Below, in pieces: positions 12,201-25,868 of a DNA stretch of 64,000 bases (the stretch's first letter is position 1; each line of letters starts with the position of its first letter). The translations under genes and the position numbers were made by a program. The DNA comes from Chondrosia reniformis (Eukaryota > Porifera > Demospongiae > Chondrillida > Chondrillidae): assembly GCA_947172415.1 (NCBI GenBank), contig OX359202.1, positions 6,558,899 through 6,622,898 on the forward strand, in the 5' to 3' direction. Under the pieces are notes generated by a model, which ran no database searches, had not been told where the DNA came from, and worked only from the letters and a program-made list of their open reading frames with translations.

Positions 12201-12610
12201 CTGTCTCCTAATCGGTTGGTGCCATAGAGACGTGCTCACCAATAATCCGGATTTCGGGGGGGTTCCACGTAATGTGGGATTGGCATCTGATATCTTAGGA
12301 TTCATATGAGTCGGCCATATCGAGAAGAACTGGTTCTTCTCACGCAAGTGACACCCAAAGCTCAACTCGGCAGAGCGTTACCACCGATCCCGGCCTCTGA
12401 GCGTCGTGGATGGTAGCGTTCGGTATGGTCCAACTTTTTTTCTTTGGAGTTTCGTTGGCCGTCGATCGGCAAAATTTCACTTTAACGACATCCATATAAT
12501 ATATGTGGATAGAAACTGCTTCAACAACAATCAAGTACTACACAGTGCATATCCATGTGTATAAGAAATCTTTCAAAGAGTTCTATTTTTTCAGAAATAT
12601 ATACAGTACG
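9216..12610. repeat. Satellite unit 2 (3395 bp, 14 monomers + spacer)
   Basis: Fourteen monomers are followed by a spacer from about 11610. The spacer is practically identical to that of unit 1; the one substitution noticed is at 11643 relative to 8248. Exact period within the monomer block is 170 bp, for example AATTAATGTA at 10601 and 10771. Confidence 0.9.
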
Positions 12611-15600
12611 GCATGTTCACTCTTACACCTACTCAAGGTCGGCCATTTATAGTATTACGCAATTAGGGTTAGTTAATGTATGATGAGAAATTTATGTAGA
12701 AATCAAAATTTCTAAAACTGTTTGGAAATGTTTCATACATGTCTGTGAATGTAGACACAAAGTTTAAACTTCATATTTAGCCATTTGACAGAGTTACAGC
12801 ACTAAGTGTACATTGTATTAAGAAAATGTATGGGGAAAGATAGGGTAAATTTATGTAAAAATCAAAATTTCTAAAACTGTTTGGAAATGTTTCATACTTG
12901 TATGTGAATGTGGATACCAAGTTTAAGCTTCAAATTTACCAATTTGACAGAGTTACATCACTAAATGTACATTTAAGTTAATGTATAGTGAGAGATAGGG
13001 CAAATGTAAAGATTTATGAAAATTTCAAATTGTCATTGGAAATGTTTCATACATGTCTGTGAATGCTGACAGCAAGTTTGAGCTTCATATCTTTCCATTT
13101 GACAGAGTTAGAGCACCAAATGTACATTAATATACTGGAATACCAAATTAATGTATGGTGAGAGATAGGGCAAATGTAAAGATTTATAAAAATTTCAAAA
13201 TCTCTCTGGAAATGATTCAATCATGTTTGTGAATGCTGATACCAAGGTTTAGCTTATTAACTTTCCATTTGACAGAGTTATAGTACCAAATGTACATTAA
13301 TATACTGGAATACCAAATTAATGTATGGTGAGAGATAGGGCAAATGTCAAGATTTATAAAAATTTCAAAATCTCTTTGGAAATGATTCAATCATGTTTGT
13401 GAATGCTGACACCAAGGTTTAGCTTATTAACTTTCCATTTGACAGAGTTATAATACCAAATGTACATTAATATACTGGAATACCAAATTAATGTATAGTG
13501 AGAGATAGGGCAAATGTAAAGATTTATGAAAATTTCAAATTCTCATTGGAAATGTTTCATACATGTCTGTGAATAGAGACACCAAGTTTGAGCTTCATAT
13601 CTTTCCATTTGAGAGAGTTAGAGCACCAAATGTACATTCTTATACTGGAATACCAAATTAATGTATAGTGAGAGATAGGACAAATGTAAAGATTTATGAA
13701 AATTTCAAATTCTCATTGGAAATGTTTCCTACATGTCTGTGAATGCTGACAGCAAGTTTGAGCTTCATATCTTTCCATTTGACAGAATTAGAGCACCAAA
13801 TGTACATTAATATACTGGAATACCAAATTAATGTATAGTGAGAGATAGGGCAAATGTAAAGATTTATGAAAATTTCAAATTGTCATTGGAAATGTTTCAT
13901 ACATGTCTGTGAATGCTGACAGCAAGTTTGAGCTTCATATCCTTCCATTTGACAGAGTTAGAGCAACAAATGTACATTAATATACTGGAAAACCAAATTA
14001 ATGTATAGTGAGAGATAGGGCAAATGTAAAGATTTATGAAAATTTCAAATTCTCATTGGAAATGTTTCATACATGTCTGTGAATGCTGACAGCAAGTTTG
14101 AGCTTCATATCCTTCCATTTGACAGAGTTAGAGCACCAAATGTACATTCATATACTGGAATACCAAATTAATGTTTGGTGAGAGATAAGGCAAATGTAAA
14201 GATTTATGAAAAATTGAAATTCTCATTGGAAATGTTTCATACATGTCTGTGAATGCTGACAGAAAGTTTGAGCTTCATAGCCTTCCATTTGACAGAGTTA
14301 GAGCACCAAATGTACATTCATATACTGGAATACCAAATTAATGTATAGTGAGAGATAGGGCAAATGTCAAGATTTATGAAAATTTCAAATTCTCATTGGA
14401 AATGTTTCCTACATGTCTGTGAATGCTGACAGCAAGTTTGAGCTTCATATCTTTCCATTTGACAGAATTAGAGCACCAAATGTACATTAATATACTGGAA
14501 TACCAAATTAATGTATAGTGAGAGATAGGGCAAATGTAAAGATTTATGAAAATTTCAAATTCTCATTGGAAATGTTTCAAACATGTCTGTGAATGCTGAC
14601 GTTAAGTTAAAGCTTCATATCTCTCCATTTGACAGAGCTACAGCACTCTAATGTACATTAAATTTATAGTAAACGACCTTAAATGGGTGTAGCATATGTA
14701 TCGTGCGATACTATTTTGCAAATTATCGGCATACGAAGTTAAAATGTTTTGACATGAATGGGGCAACTAGAAACACGCAGGGACAGTCCAGAACGCAGCT
14801 GTCAGAAGGTCTTTACATAGAGGCAGGTAGCCATTATGCTATTACTGCAATTGAGATTGAGTGTGGCTGGTTATACCAGTTTACGTTCATATCGGAACAC
14901 CTCTCGCTAAAATCGTTTCTACATGGGACCAGAAAAGTTGGTCTCCTCCGCCAATCAAGACACTTACAGGATTCTATCCATTTTTCCCAGTTTCTAGATG
15001 AACCACGAATACTGGATATACCTTTAAAATGGCTTGGAACGATGCACTCATCCCGAATTAACTTGATATAATTTGACTACATTTTTCTCGCAAATACCCT
15101 ATTCTTAAGTATGGAATAGCGCCAACCACAATCGTTTCCTTTTGAAATTTTCTTGTTTAAATAGAAGCGCAAAACCTTATAAAGTAGGCCTACCTGGACA
15201 CATCTCTATGGTGGTAGCGGTTCCCATAGAGGTTGGTAGCGCTTAGACTCTGAAGCTGTCTCCTAATCGGTTGGTGCCATAGAGACGTGCTCACCAATAA
15301 TCCGGATTTCGGGGGGGTTCCACGTAATGTGGGATTGGCATCTGATATCTTAGGATTCATATGAGTCGGCCATATCGAGAAGAACTGGTTCTTCTCACGC
15401 AAGTGACACCCAAAGCTCAACTCGGCAGAGCGTTACCACCGATCCCGGCCTCTGAGCGTCGTGGATGGTAGCGTTCGGTATGGTCCAACTTTTTTTCTTT
15501 GGAGTTTCGTTGGCCGTCGATCGGCAAAATTTCACTTTAACGACATCCATATAATATATGTGGATAGAAACTGCTTCAACAACAATCAAGTACTACACAG

Positions 15601-15665
15601 TGCATATCCATGTGTATAAGAAATCTTTCAAAGAGTTCTATTTTTTCAGAAATATATACAGTACG
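12611..15665. repeat. Satellite unit 3 (3055 bp, 12 monomers + spacer)
   Basis: This unit is two monomers (340 bp) shorter than units 2 and 4. It contains adjacent runs of the GATTCAATCATG monomer subtype at about 13150–13490, so the order of subtypes differs from unit 2. That points to unequal exchange within the monomer block. Confidence 0.9.
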
Positions 15666-18600
15666 GCATGTTCACTCTTACACCTACTCAAGGTCGGCCA
15701 TTTATAGTATTACGCAATTAGGGTTAGTTAATGTATGATGAGAAATTTATGTAGAAATCAAAATTTCTAAAACTGTTTGGAAATGTTTCATACATGTCTG
15801 TGAATGTAGACACAAAGTTTAAACTTCATATTTAGCCATTTGACAGAGTTACAGCACTAAGTGTACATTGTATTAAGAAAATGTATGGGGAAAGATAGGG
15901 TAAATTTATGTAAAAATCAAAATTTCTAAAACTGTTTGGAAATGTTTCATACTTGTATGTGAATGTAGCTACCAAGTTTAAGCTTCAAATTTACCAATTT
16001 GACAGAGTTACATCACTAAATGTACATTTAAGTTAATGTATAGTGAGAGATAGGGCAAATGTAAAGATTTATGAAAATTTCAAATTCTCATTGGAAATGT
16101 TTCATACATGTCTGTGAATAGAGACACCAAGTTTGAGCTTCATATCTTTCCATTTGACAGAGTTAGAGCACCAAATGTACATTCTTATACTGGAATACCA
16201 AATTAATGTATAGTGAGAGATAGGGCAAATGTAAAGATTTATGAAAATTTCAAATTCTCATTGGAAATGTTTCCTACATGTCTGTGAATGCTGACAGAAA
16301 GTTTGAGCTTCATATCCTTCCATTTTACAGAGTTAGAGCACCAAATGTACATTAATATACTGGAATACCAAATTAATGTATGGTGAGAGATAGGGCAAAT
16401 GTAAAGATTTATGAAAAATTCAAATTCTCATTGGAAATGTTTCATACATGTCTGTGAATGCTGACAGAAAGTTTGAGCTTCATATCCTTCCATTTGACAG
16501 AGTTAGAGCACCAAATGTACATTAATATACTGGAATACCAAATTAATATATGGTGAGAGATAGGGCAAATGTAAAGATTTATGAAAATTTCAAATTGTCA
16601 TTGGAAATGTTTCCTACATGTCTGTGAATGCTGACAGCAAGTTTGAGCTTCATATCCTTCCATTTGACAGAGTTAGAGCAACAAATGTACATTAATATAC
16701 TGGAATACCAAATTAATGTATAGTGAGAGATAGGGCAAATGTAAAGATTTATGAAAATTTCAAATTCTCATTGGAAATGTTTCATACATGTCTGTGAATG
16801 CTGACAGCAAGTTTGAGCTTCATATCTTTCCATTTGACAGCATTAGAGCACCAAATGTACATTAATATACTGGAATACCAAATTAATGTATAGTGAGAGA
16901 TAGGGCAAATGTAAAGATTTATGAAAATTTCAAATTCTCTTTGGAAATGTTTCATACATGTCTGTGAATGCTGACAGCAAGTTTGAGCTTCATATCCTTC
17001 CATTTGACAGAGTTATAGTACCAAATGTACATTAATATACTGGAATACCAAATTAATGTATAGTGAGAGATAGGGCAAATGTAAAGATTTATGAAAATTT
17101 CAAATTCTCATTGGAAATGTTTCATACATGTCTGTGAATGCTGACAGCAAGTTTGAGCTTCATATCCTTCCATTTGACAGAGTTAGAGCACCAAATGTAC
17201 ATTCGTATACTGGAATACCAAATTAATGTATGGTGAGAGATAGGGCAAATGTAAAGATTTATGAAAATTTCAAATTCTCATTGGAAATGTTTCATACATG
17301 TCTGTGAATGCTGACAGCAAGTTTGAGCTTCATATCCTTCCATTTGACAGAGTTAGAGCACCAAATGTACATTAATATACTGGAATACCAAATTAATGTA
17401 TAGTGAGAGATTGGGCAAATGTAAAGATTTATGAAAATTTCAAATTCTCATTGGAAATGTTTCATACATGTCTGTGAATGCTGACAGCAAGTTTGAGCTT
17501 CATATTTTTCCATTTGACAGAGTTAGAGCACCAAATGTACATTAATATACTGGAATACCAAATTAATGTATGGTGAGAGATAGGGCAAATGTAAAGATTT
17601 ATAAAAATTTCAAAAACTCTTTGGAAATGATTCAATCATGTTTGTGAATGCTGACACCAAGGTTTAGCTTATTAACTTTCCATTTGACAGAGTTATAGTA
17701 CCAAATGTACATTAAAGTATTGGTATACGAAATTAATGTATAGTGAGAGATAGGGCAAATGTCAAGATTTATGAAAATTTCAAATTCTCATTGGAAATGT
17801 TTCCTACATGTCTGTGAATGCTGACAGCAAGTTTGAGCTTCATATCTTTCCATTTGACAGAATTAGAGCACCAAATGTACATTAATATACTGGAATACCA
17901 AATTAATGTATAGTGAGAGATAGGGCAAATGTAAAGATTTATGAAAATTTCAAATTCTCATTGGAAATGTTTCAAACATGTCTGTGAATGCTGACGTTAA
18001 GTTAAAGCTTCATATCTCTCCATTTGACAGAGCTACAGCACTCTAATGTACATTAAATTTATAGTAAACGACCTTAAATGGGTGTAGCATATGTATCGTG
18101 CGATACTATTTTGCAAATTATCGGCATACGAAGTTAAAATGTTTTGACATGAATGGGGCAACTAGAAACACGCAGGGACAGTCCAGAACGCAGCTGTCAG
18201 AAGGTCTTTACATAGAGGCAGGTAGCCATTATGCTATTACTGCAATTGAGATTGAGTGTGGCTGGTTATACCAGTTTACGTTCATATCGGAACACCTCTC
18301 GCTAAAATCGTTTCTACATGGGACCAGAAAAGTTGGTCTCCTCCGCCAATCAAGACACTTACAGGATTCTATCCATTTTTCCCAGTTTCTAGATGAACCA
18401 CGAATACTGGATATACCTTTAAAATGGCTTGGAACGATGCACTCATCCCGAATTAACTTGATATAATTTGACTACATTTTTCTCGCAAATACCCTATTCT
18501 TAAGTATGGAATAGCGCCAACCACAATCGTTTCCTTTTGAAATTTTCTTGTTTAAATAGAAGCGCAAAACCTTATAAAGTAGGCCTACCTGGACACATCT

Positions 18601-19060
18601 CTATGGTGGTAGCGGTTCCCATAGAGGTTGGTAGCGCTTAGACTCTGAAGCTGTCTCCTAATCGGTTGGTGCCATAGAGACGTGCTCACCAATAATCCGG
18701 ATTTCGGGGGGGTTCCACGTAATGTGGGATTGGCATCTGATATCTTAGGATTCATATGAGTCGGCCATATCGAGAAGAACTGGTTCTTCTCACGCAAGTG
18801 ACACCCAAAGCTCAACTCGGCAGAGCGTTACCACCGATCCCGGCCTCTGAGCGTCGTGGATGGTAGCGTTCGGTATGGTCCAACTTTTTTTCTTTGGAGT
18901 TTCGTTGGCCGTCGATCGGCAAAATTTCACTTTAACGACATCCATATAATATATGTGGATAGAAACTGCTTCAACAACAATCAAGTACTACACAGTGCAT
19001 ATCCATGTGTATAAGAAATCTTTCAAAGAGTTCTATTTTTTCAGAAATATATACAGTACG
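15666..19060. repeat. Satellite unit 4 (3395 bp, 14 monomers + spacer)
   Basis: It has the same length as unit 2 but a different internal order of monomer variants. The last four monomers and the spacer match units 2 and 3 closely. The spacer starts at about 18060. Confidence 0.9.
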
Positions 19061-20700
19061 GCATGTTCACTCTTACACCTACTCAAGGTCGGCCATTTAT
19101 AGTATTACGCAATTAGGGTTAGTTAATGTATGATGAGAAATTTATGTAGAAATCAAAATTTCTAAAACTGTTTGGAAATGTTTCATACATGTCTGTGAAT
19201 GTAGACACAAAGTTTAAACTTCATATTTAGCCATTTGACAGAGTTACAGCACTAAGTGTACATTGTATTAAGAAAATGTATGGGGAAAGATAGGGTAAAT
19301 TTATGTAAAAATCAAAATTTCTAAAACTGTTTGGAAATGTTTCATACTTGTATGTGAATGTGGATACCAAGTTTAAGCTTCAAATTTACCAATTTGACAG
19401 AGTTACATCACTAAATGTACATTGAAGTTAATGTATAGTGAGTGAGAGATAGGGCAAATGTAAAGATTTATGAAAATTTCAAATTCTCATTGGAAATGTT
19501 TCATACATGTCTGTGAATAGAGACACCAAGTTTGAGCTTCATATCTTTCCATTTGAGAGAGTTAGAGCACCAAATGTACATTCTTATACTGGAATACCAA
19601 ATTAATGTATAGTGAGAGATAGGGCAAATGTAAAGATTTATGAAAGTTTCAAATTCTCATTGGAAATGTTTCCTACATGTCTGTGAATGCTGACAGCAAG
19701 TTTGAGCTTCATATCTTTCCATTTGGCAGAGTTAGAGCACCAAATGTACATTAATATACTGGAATACCAAATTAATGTATAGTGAGAGATAGGGCAAATG
19801 TAAAGATTTATGAAAATTTCAAATTCTCATTGGAAATGTTTCATACATGTCTGTGAATGCTGACAGCAAGTTTGAGCTTCATATCTTTCCATTTGACAGA
19901 GTTAGAGCACCAAATGTACATTAATATACTGGAATACCAAATTAATGTTTGGTGAGAGATAGGGCAAATGTAAAGATTTTTGAAAATTTCAAATTCTCAT
20001 TGGAAATGTTTCATACATGTCTGTGAATGCTGACAGCAAGTTTGAGCTTCATATCTTTCCATTTGGCAGAGTTAGAGCACCAAATGTACATTAATATACT
20101 GGAATACCAAATTAATGTATAGTGAGAGATAAGGCAAATGTAAAGATTTATAAAAATTTCAAAAACTCTTTGGAAATGATTCAATCATGTTTGTGAATGC
20201 TAACACCAAGGTTTAGCTTATTAACTTTCCATTTGACAGAGTTATAGTACCAAATGTACATTAATATACTGGAATACCAAATTAATGTATTGTGAGAGAT
20301 AGGGCAAATATAAAGATTTATGAAAATTTCAAATTCTCATTGGAAATGTTTCATACATGTCTGTGAATGCTGACAGCAAGTTTGAGCTTCATATCTTTCC
20401 ATTTGACAGAGTTAGAGCACCAAATGTACATTAATATACTGGAATACCAAATTAATGTATGGTGAGAGATAGGGCAAATGTAAAGATTTTTGAAAATTTC
20501 AAAAACCATCAGGAAATGTTTCAATCTTATCTGTGAATGCTGCCACCAAGTTTTAGCTTCATAACTTTCCATTTAACAGAGTTATACCACCAAATGTACA
20601 TTAAAGTTATTGACATACGAAATTAATGTATGGTGAGAGATATATATATAGGGCAAATGTCAAGATATATAAAAATTTCAAAAACAATCTTGAAAGGATT
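19061..20700. repeat. Satellite unit 5, truncated (no spacer)
   Basis: It begins like the other units, has at least ten monomers, then decays. The last monomers (from about 20450) carry many substitutions and a TATATATA insertion at about 20641, and no spacer follows. This looks like the old edge of the array. Confidence 0.85.
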
Positions 20701-21516
20701 CATGATTCAACACATTGTCTGGTGGATCGCAATATTTTCTAACTGGCATGTAAAATTCGATCGCGGATGGCGGCAGTACCACAAATATATCTAACACGAG
20801 TTATTTATTTTATATCCAGAGAATTTGAAACTTAATTAAAAAATGGCGTTCGAAGAGGCCCTAAATTTGGAACTTTCAAAAGTAACACGCTTCGGATGGA
20901 GCGCGATGAAATCTAGGGTAGCCTATTCCCTAGTTCGGAAACATTCATGACGATTTAGTATTTGTATGTACCTGCGTAAGTTCGCATGTTAGCGCTAGCT
21001 CATTTGAAAAAGGAAGAAGAAAAAATGAGGAATTTCAGAATTTGGCCTATTTCGGGTTAACCACTTTGCGAAGGTTGTAGAGCTTCGAAACATGTTTTGG
21101 CGTTTAGAAAAGCATGCAAAAACGGCTGCAAACACGCGAATGCAACCGAAAATCCCATCGTTGTTGATTTATGAGGTGTTACATTGAATAGGGCGGCCAT
21201 GTTTTTTTTCGGCCATCCCTACTTAGAGAGTCCTACCGTACGCGTACTCTCTGATATATATGATTCAGAAGATGCTGTCCTGTCTGTAAATAAATATATA
21301 TATAACTTGCAATTGTAAGGTTGAAGGTTGAGAGTAAGAGGCCTAGGCACTCTGCAGGTGAACCAGCAAGACCAACGGATCTGTTCTCATGAGCTGCTAT
21401 GTACCGAGCTGCTCTAATACAGTCAACATAAAAGTGAAGAGGTAGGGAATCCTGCGTATAATTATAAGTTGTGAATGATTTCAGTTAAAAATGTTCTCAA
21501 TAGGTAAACATTGCCA
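20701..21516. other. Intergenic region right of the satellite array
   Basis: No intact gene is seen. It holds unique AT-rich DNA, a TATATA tract at about 21253–21305, and a fragment at about 21338–21450 that matches part of WDR27 in inverse orientation. Confidence 0.6.
21338..21450 (-). pseudogene. Inverted WDR27 fragment (intron end + partial exon, internally deleted)
   Basis: Read on the minus strand, the segment contains ACTTTTATGTTGACTGTATTAG followed after a short junction by CGGTACAT, GAGAACAGAT and TTGCTGGTTCACCTGCAGAG. These match the WDR27 intron end at about 5285–5307 and the exon end plus next intron start at about 5375–5440, in the same order. About 70 bp of the exon is missing between them. 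Since intron sequence is included, this is a DNA-level copy and not a retrocopy. It now sits on the far side of the satellite array. Confidence 0.8.
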
Positions 21517-23663
<2,147 letters not shown>

Positions 23664-23748
23664 TTTTATGCCATCCTTTCGAAATTTTGGGCTAGACAGA
23701 AAACCAATTGGTTTGTCAGGATTGCAGCTTTAGATTGAGACGCATTTG
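23664..23748. promoter_or_regulatory. Bidirectional promoter DDX59-like/COQ6
   Basis: Eighty-five bp separate the divergent start codons. No TATA box is visible. ATG-overlapping YY1-like motifs are present on both sides (AAAATGGCC; ACAAGATGGC). Confidence 0.55.
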
Positions 23749-25741
23749 ATGGTCTTGGACAAGATGGCTGGGCTGAGAGGTTTCGCTACAGGTGTTCACT
23801 CTCCAACAACCTTTTCTGATGTAGTAATAGTGGGTGGTGGAATGGTGGGCGCTGCCCTCGCGTGCGCTATTGGTGAGCGTTAGAGTGAGACTGACTGGAG
23901 TGTTCTATGGCGCGCCCCTTTAGCGATGTTATCCGCAATTTCTTAGGGAAGGACCCCTTATTACAGAACCAGAAGGTTTTGGTTGTAGAAAGGTCTCCAT
24001 TTTTAACAAAACTCACAGCAGAATCTCCCTACAGCAACAGAGTGTCTTCACTTTCCAACGGAGCTGTAGAATTTATGAAGAGTATGGATTAAGTGACACG
24101 ACTGTCACATGATAGTCACATGACCTCTTTTCTTCAGCTCTAGGCATCTGGAAGACCATAGCTGATTTCAGAGTCAAATCCTATAATCACCTATATGTTA
24201 GTGTATGGTCGTCAGTTCTTGTTACCATGGCTACAGATCTACCCCTGCCCCACAGGTTTGGGATAGTGACACAGACTCTCGTATTGACTTTCTACCTAAT
24301 CCAGACCACACCCACTCTGATGTAATAGCATACATGGTGGAAAATGATGTCATTTTGAAAGCCTTGAGGGAAGGTCTGGCAGCTTGTGAAAATGTATCAG
24401 TTCAGGAAAATGTATCTCTTAAGACTGTTTTACGCAATAGTACATTTGACAGAGATGGATGGATGAAAATTGAATTAGATACTGGGGAAACAATATCCAC
24501 CAGACTATTGGTAAGCTAATATGGGTCACATGACTGTCACGTGACTGTCATGTGCTCTAGGTTGGAGCTGATGGGTGGCAGTCCAGAGTGCGCCAGAAAT
24601 GTGGTCTGTCCTGCAACGAGTGGCAGTATGATCAGTCTGCAGTCGTGGCTACTCTCCAAGTGCAGAGCATTGGAGGGAACAGCACCGCTTGGCAGAGATT
24701 CCTACCAAATGGACCAGTAGCCCTTCTCCCAGTAAGTGCTTCTGGTAGACTGGGAGAGTGTAGTTATTTAGGACAGTCAGGTCTGTTACAGCTATCAGAT
24801 GAGATGTCATCACTGGTGTGGTCAACTTCAAGATCCTATGCAAGGGAACTGGTACAAATGGAGGACAGCAAATTTGTGGATGCTCTCAACTCAGCATTGG
24901 TATGTACTGAAGTCATGGGATGATCATGTGATAGTCATGTGATCCAACCACTTCTCATTCCTTCCAGTTTGATCAGGTGCTACCAGATTCTCATGTGGCA
25001 TATGTTAAGCGGGCAACTGACTTGCTGGGCAGTATAGTTGACTCACCGACTCCTCGCCAGCTACCTCCCGCTGTCGTGTCTGTTCAAAAGGGTTCCAGAG
25101 CCTGTGTTCCTCTCTCCTTCCTCCACGCTCCCGACTATGTGACCCACAGAGTAGCTCTTGTTGGGTAAGTGTCATATTGGGTTGTCTTGGTGATACGTTC
25201 TATTGTCATGGTAACCATCTGGTTATATCAGTGATGCAGCTCACAGAGTCCACCCTCTTGCAGGACTGGGAGTTAATCTTGGTCTTGGAGACGCCCTCTG
25301 TCTGAAGGAGCTCATTGGAGATGCAGTATCTAAAGGATATGACATTGGTACGTTGTCCACAGAGAATACAAGTAGATTTGATGAAATATGACTACTATAT
25401 TGTGCAATTGTAGTAGCCACTTTTTGAAAGGAAACGTTTGTGACAATTCATCTACTTTGTTCTAAAGGTGAAGACAGAACTCTATTGGAGTACCAGAGCC
25501 AGTGCTTGAAACACAATGTTCCCATTATGATGACCATTGATGGCCTCTACAGACTGTACTCGACAAGATGGCTGCCGAGTGTTCTCATTAGAAGCCTGGG
25601 ATTAAATGTTACTAATGCAATTGCGCCTATTAAAGTTAGCCTACCTCTCTTGTAGCTTGTAAACCTGGTGTGATGTCCATCTTGACCATGTGTGATATTC
25701 TGTAGAACTCATTTGTAGCAGGTGCTGAGAATTTGAACTGA
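23749..25741 (+). CDS. COQ6: Ubiquinone biosynthesis monooxygenase COQ6
   Basis: This is a flavin-dependent hydroxylase of coenzyme Q synthesis, mitochondrial inner membrane, matrix side. Exon 1 contains the dinucleotide-binding motif [19 protein letters not shown]. Later exons carry the [12 protein letters not shown] region, [15 protein letters not shown] (second FAD motif) and [20 protein letters not shown] (third FAD motif), all typical of the UbiH/COQ6 family. The end is [11 protein letters not shown] with a stop at 25739–25741. Two in-frame ATGs, 23749 and 23764, could start the protein; I list the first. About eight short introns, several with GTCACATGAC-type motifs, interrupt it. An AATAAA at 25843–25848 lies 20 bp from the end of the convergent Pellino gene. 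Confidence 0.92.
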
Positions 25742-25842
25742 TTTCACTTTCACACAACAATCACAGGATGTTAAGAACTAACAGCAGTTCATTTATAATT
25801 ATTCACAGCATTGTAACAAATTTTCTGTTTTCTTTGAAATAC

Positions 25843-25848
25843 AATAAA
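25843..25848 (+). terminator. Polyadenylation signal AATAAA, probably COQ6
   Basis: A canonical hexamer lies 102 bp past the COQ6 stop and 20 bp before the Pellino stop codon on the other strand, so COQ6 mRNA 3' ends probably run into Pellino coding sequence. Confidence 0.5.
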
Positions 25849-25868
25849 AAGAAACCATGTATGTATGA

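Larger units (their letters stand above)
7191..20700. repeat. Higher-order satellite array (170-bp monomers, four complete units plus a partial fifth)
   Basis: Units begin with GCATGTTCACTCTTACACCT at 7191, 9216, 12611, 15666 and 19061, giving lengths of 2025, 3395, 3055 and 3395 bp and a truncated fifth. Each complete unit has two divergent leading monomers of about 150 bp, then 170-bp monomers (total monomers 6, 14, 12, 14, and at least 10 in the last), then a spacer of about 1.05 kb. Length differences are whole monomers: 3395 minus 3055 is 2×170, and 3395 minus 2025 is 8×170 plus a 10-bp deletion at about 8105. Monomers are AT-rich; two interspersed monomer subtypes recur (with TTTCATACATGTCTGTG or with GATTCAATCATGTTTGTG). 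The right edge decays in diverged monomers at about 20.45–20.70 kb. Confidence 0.95.
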
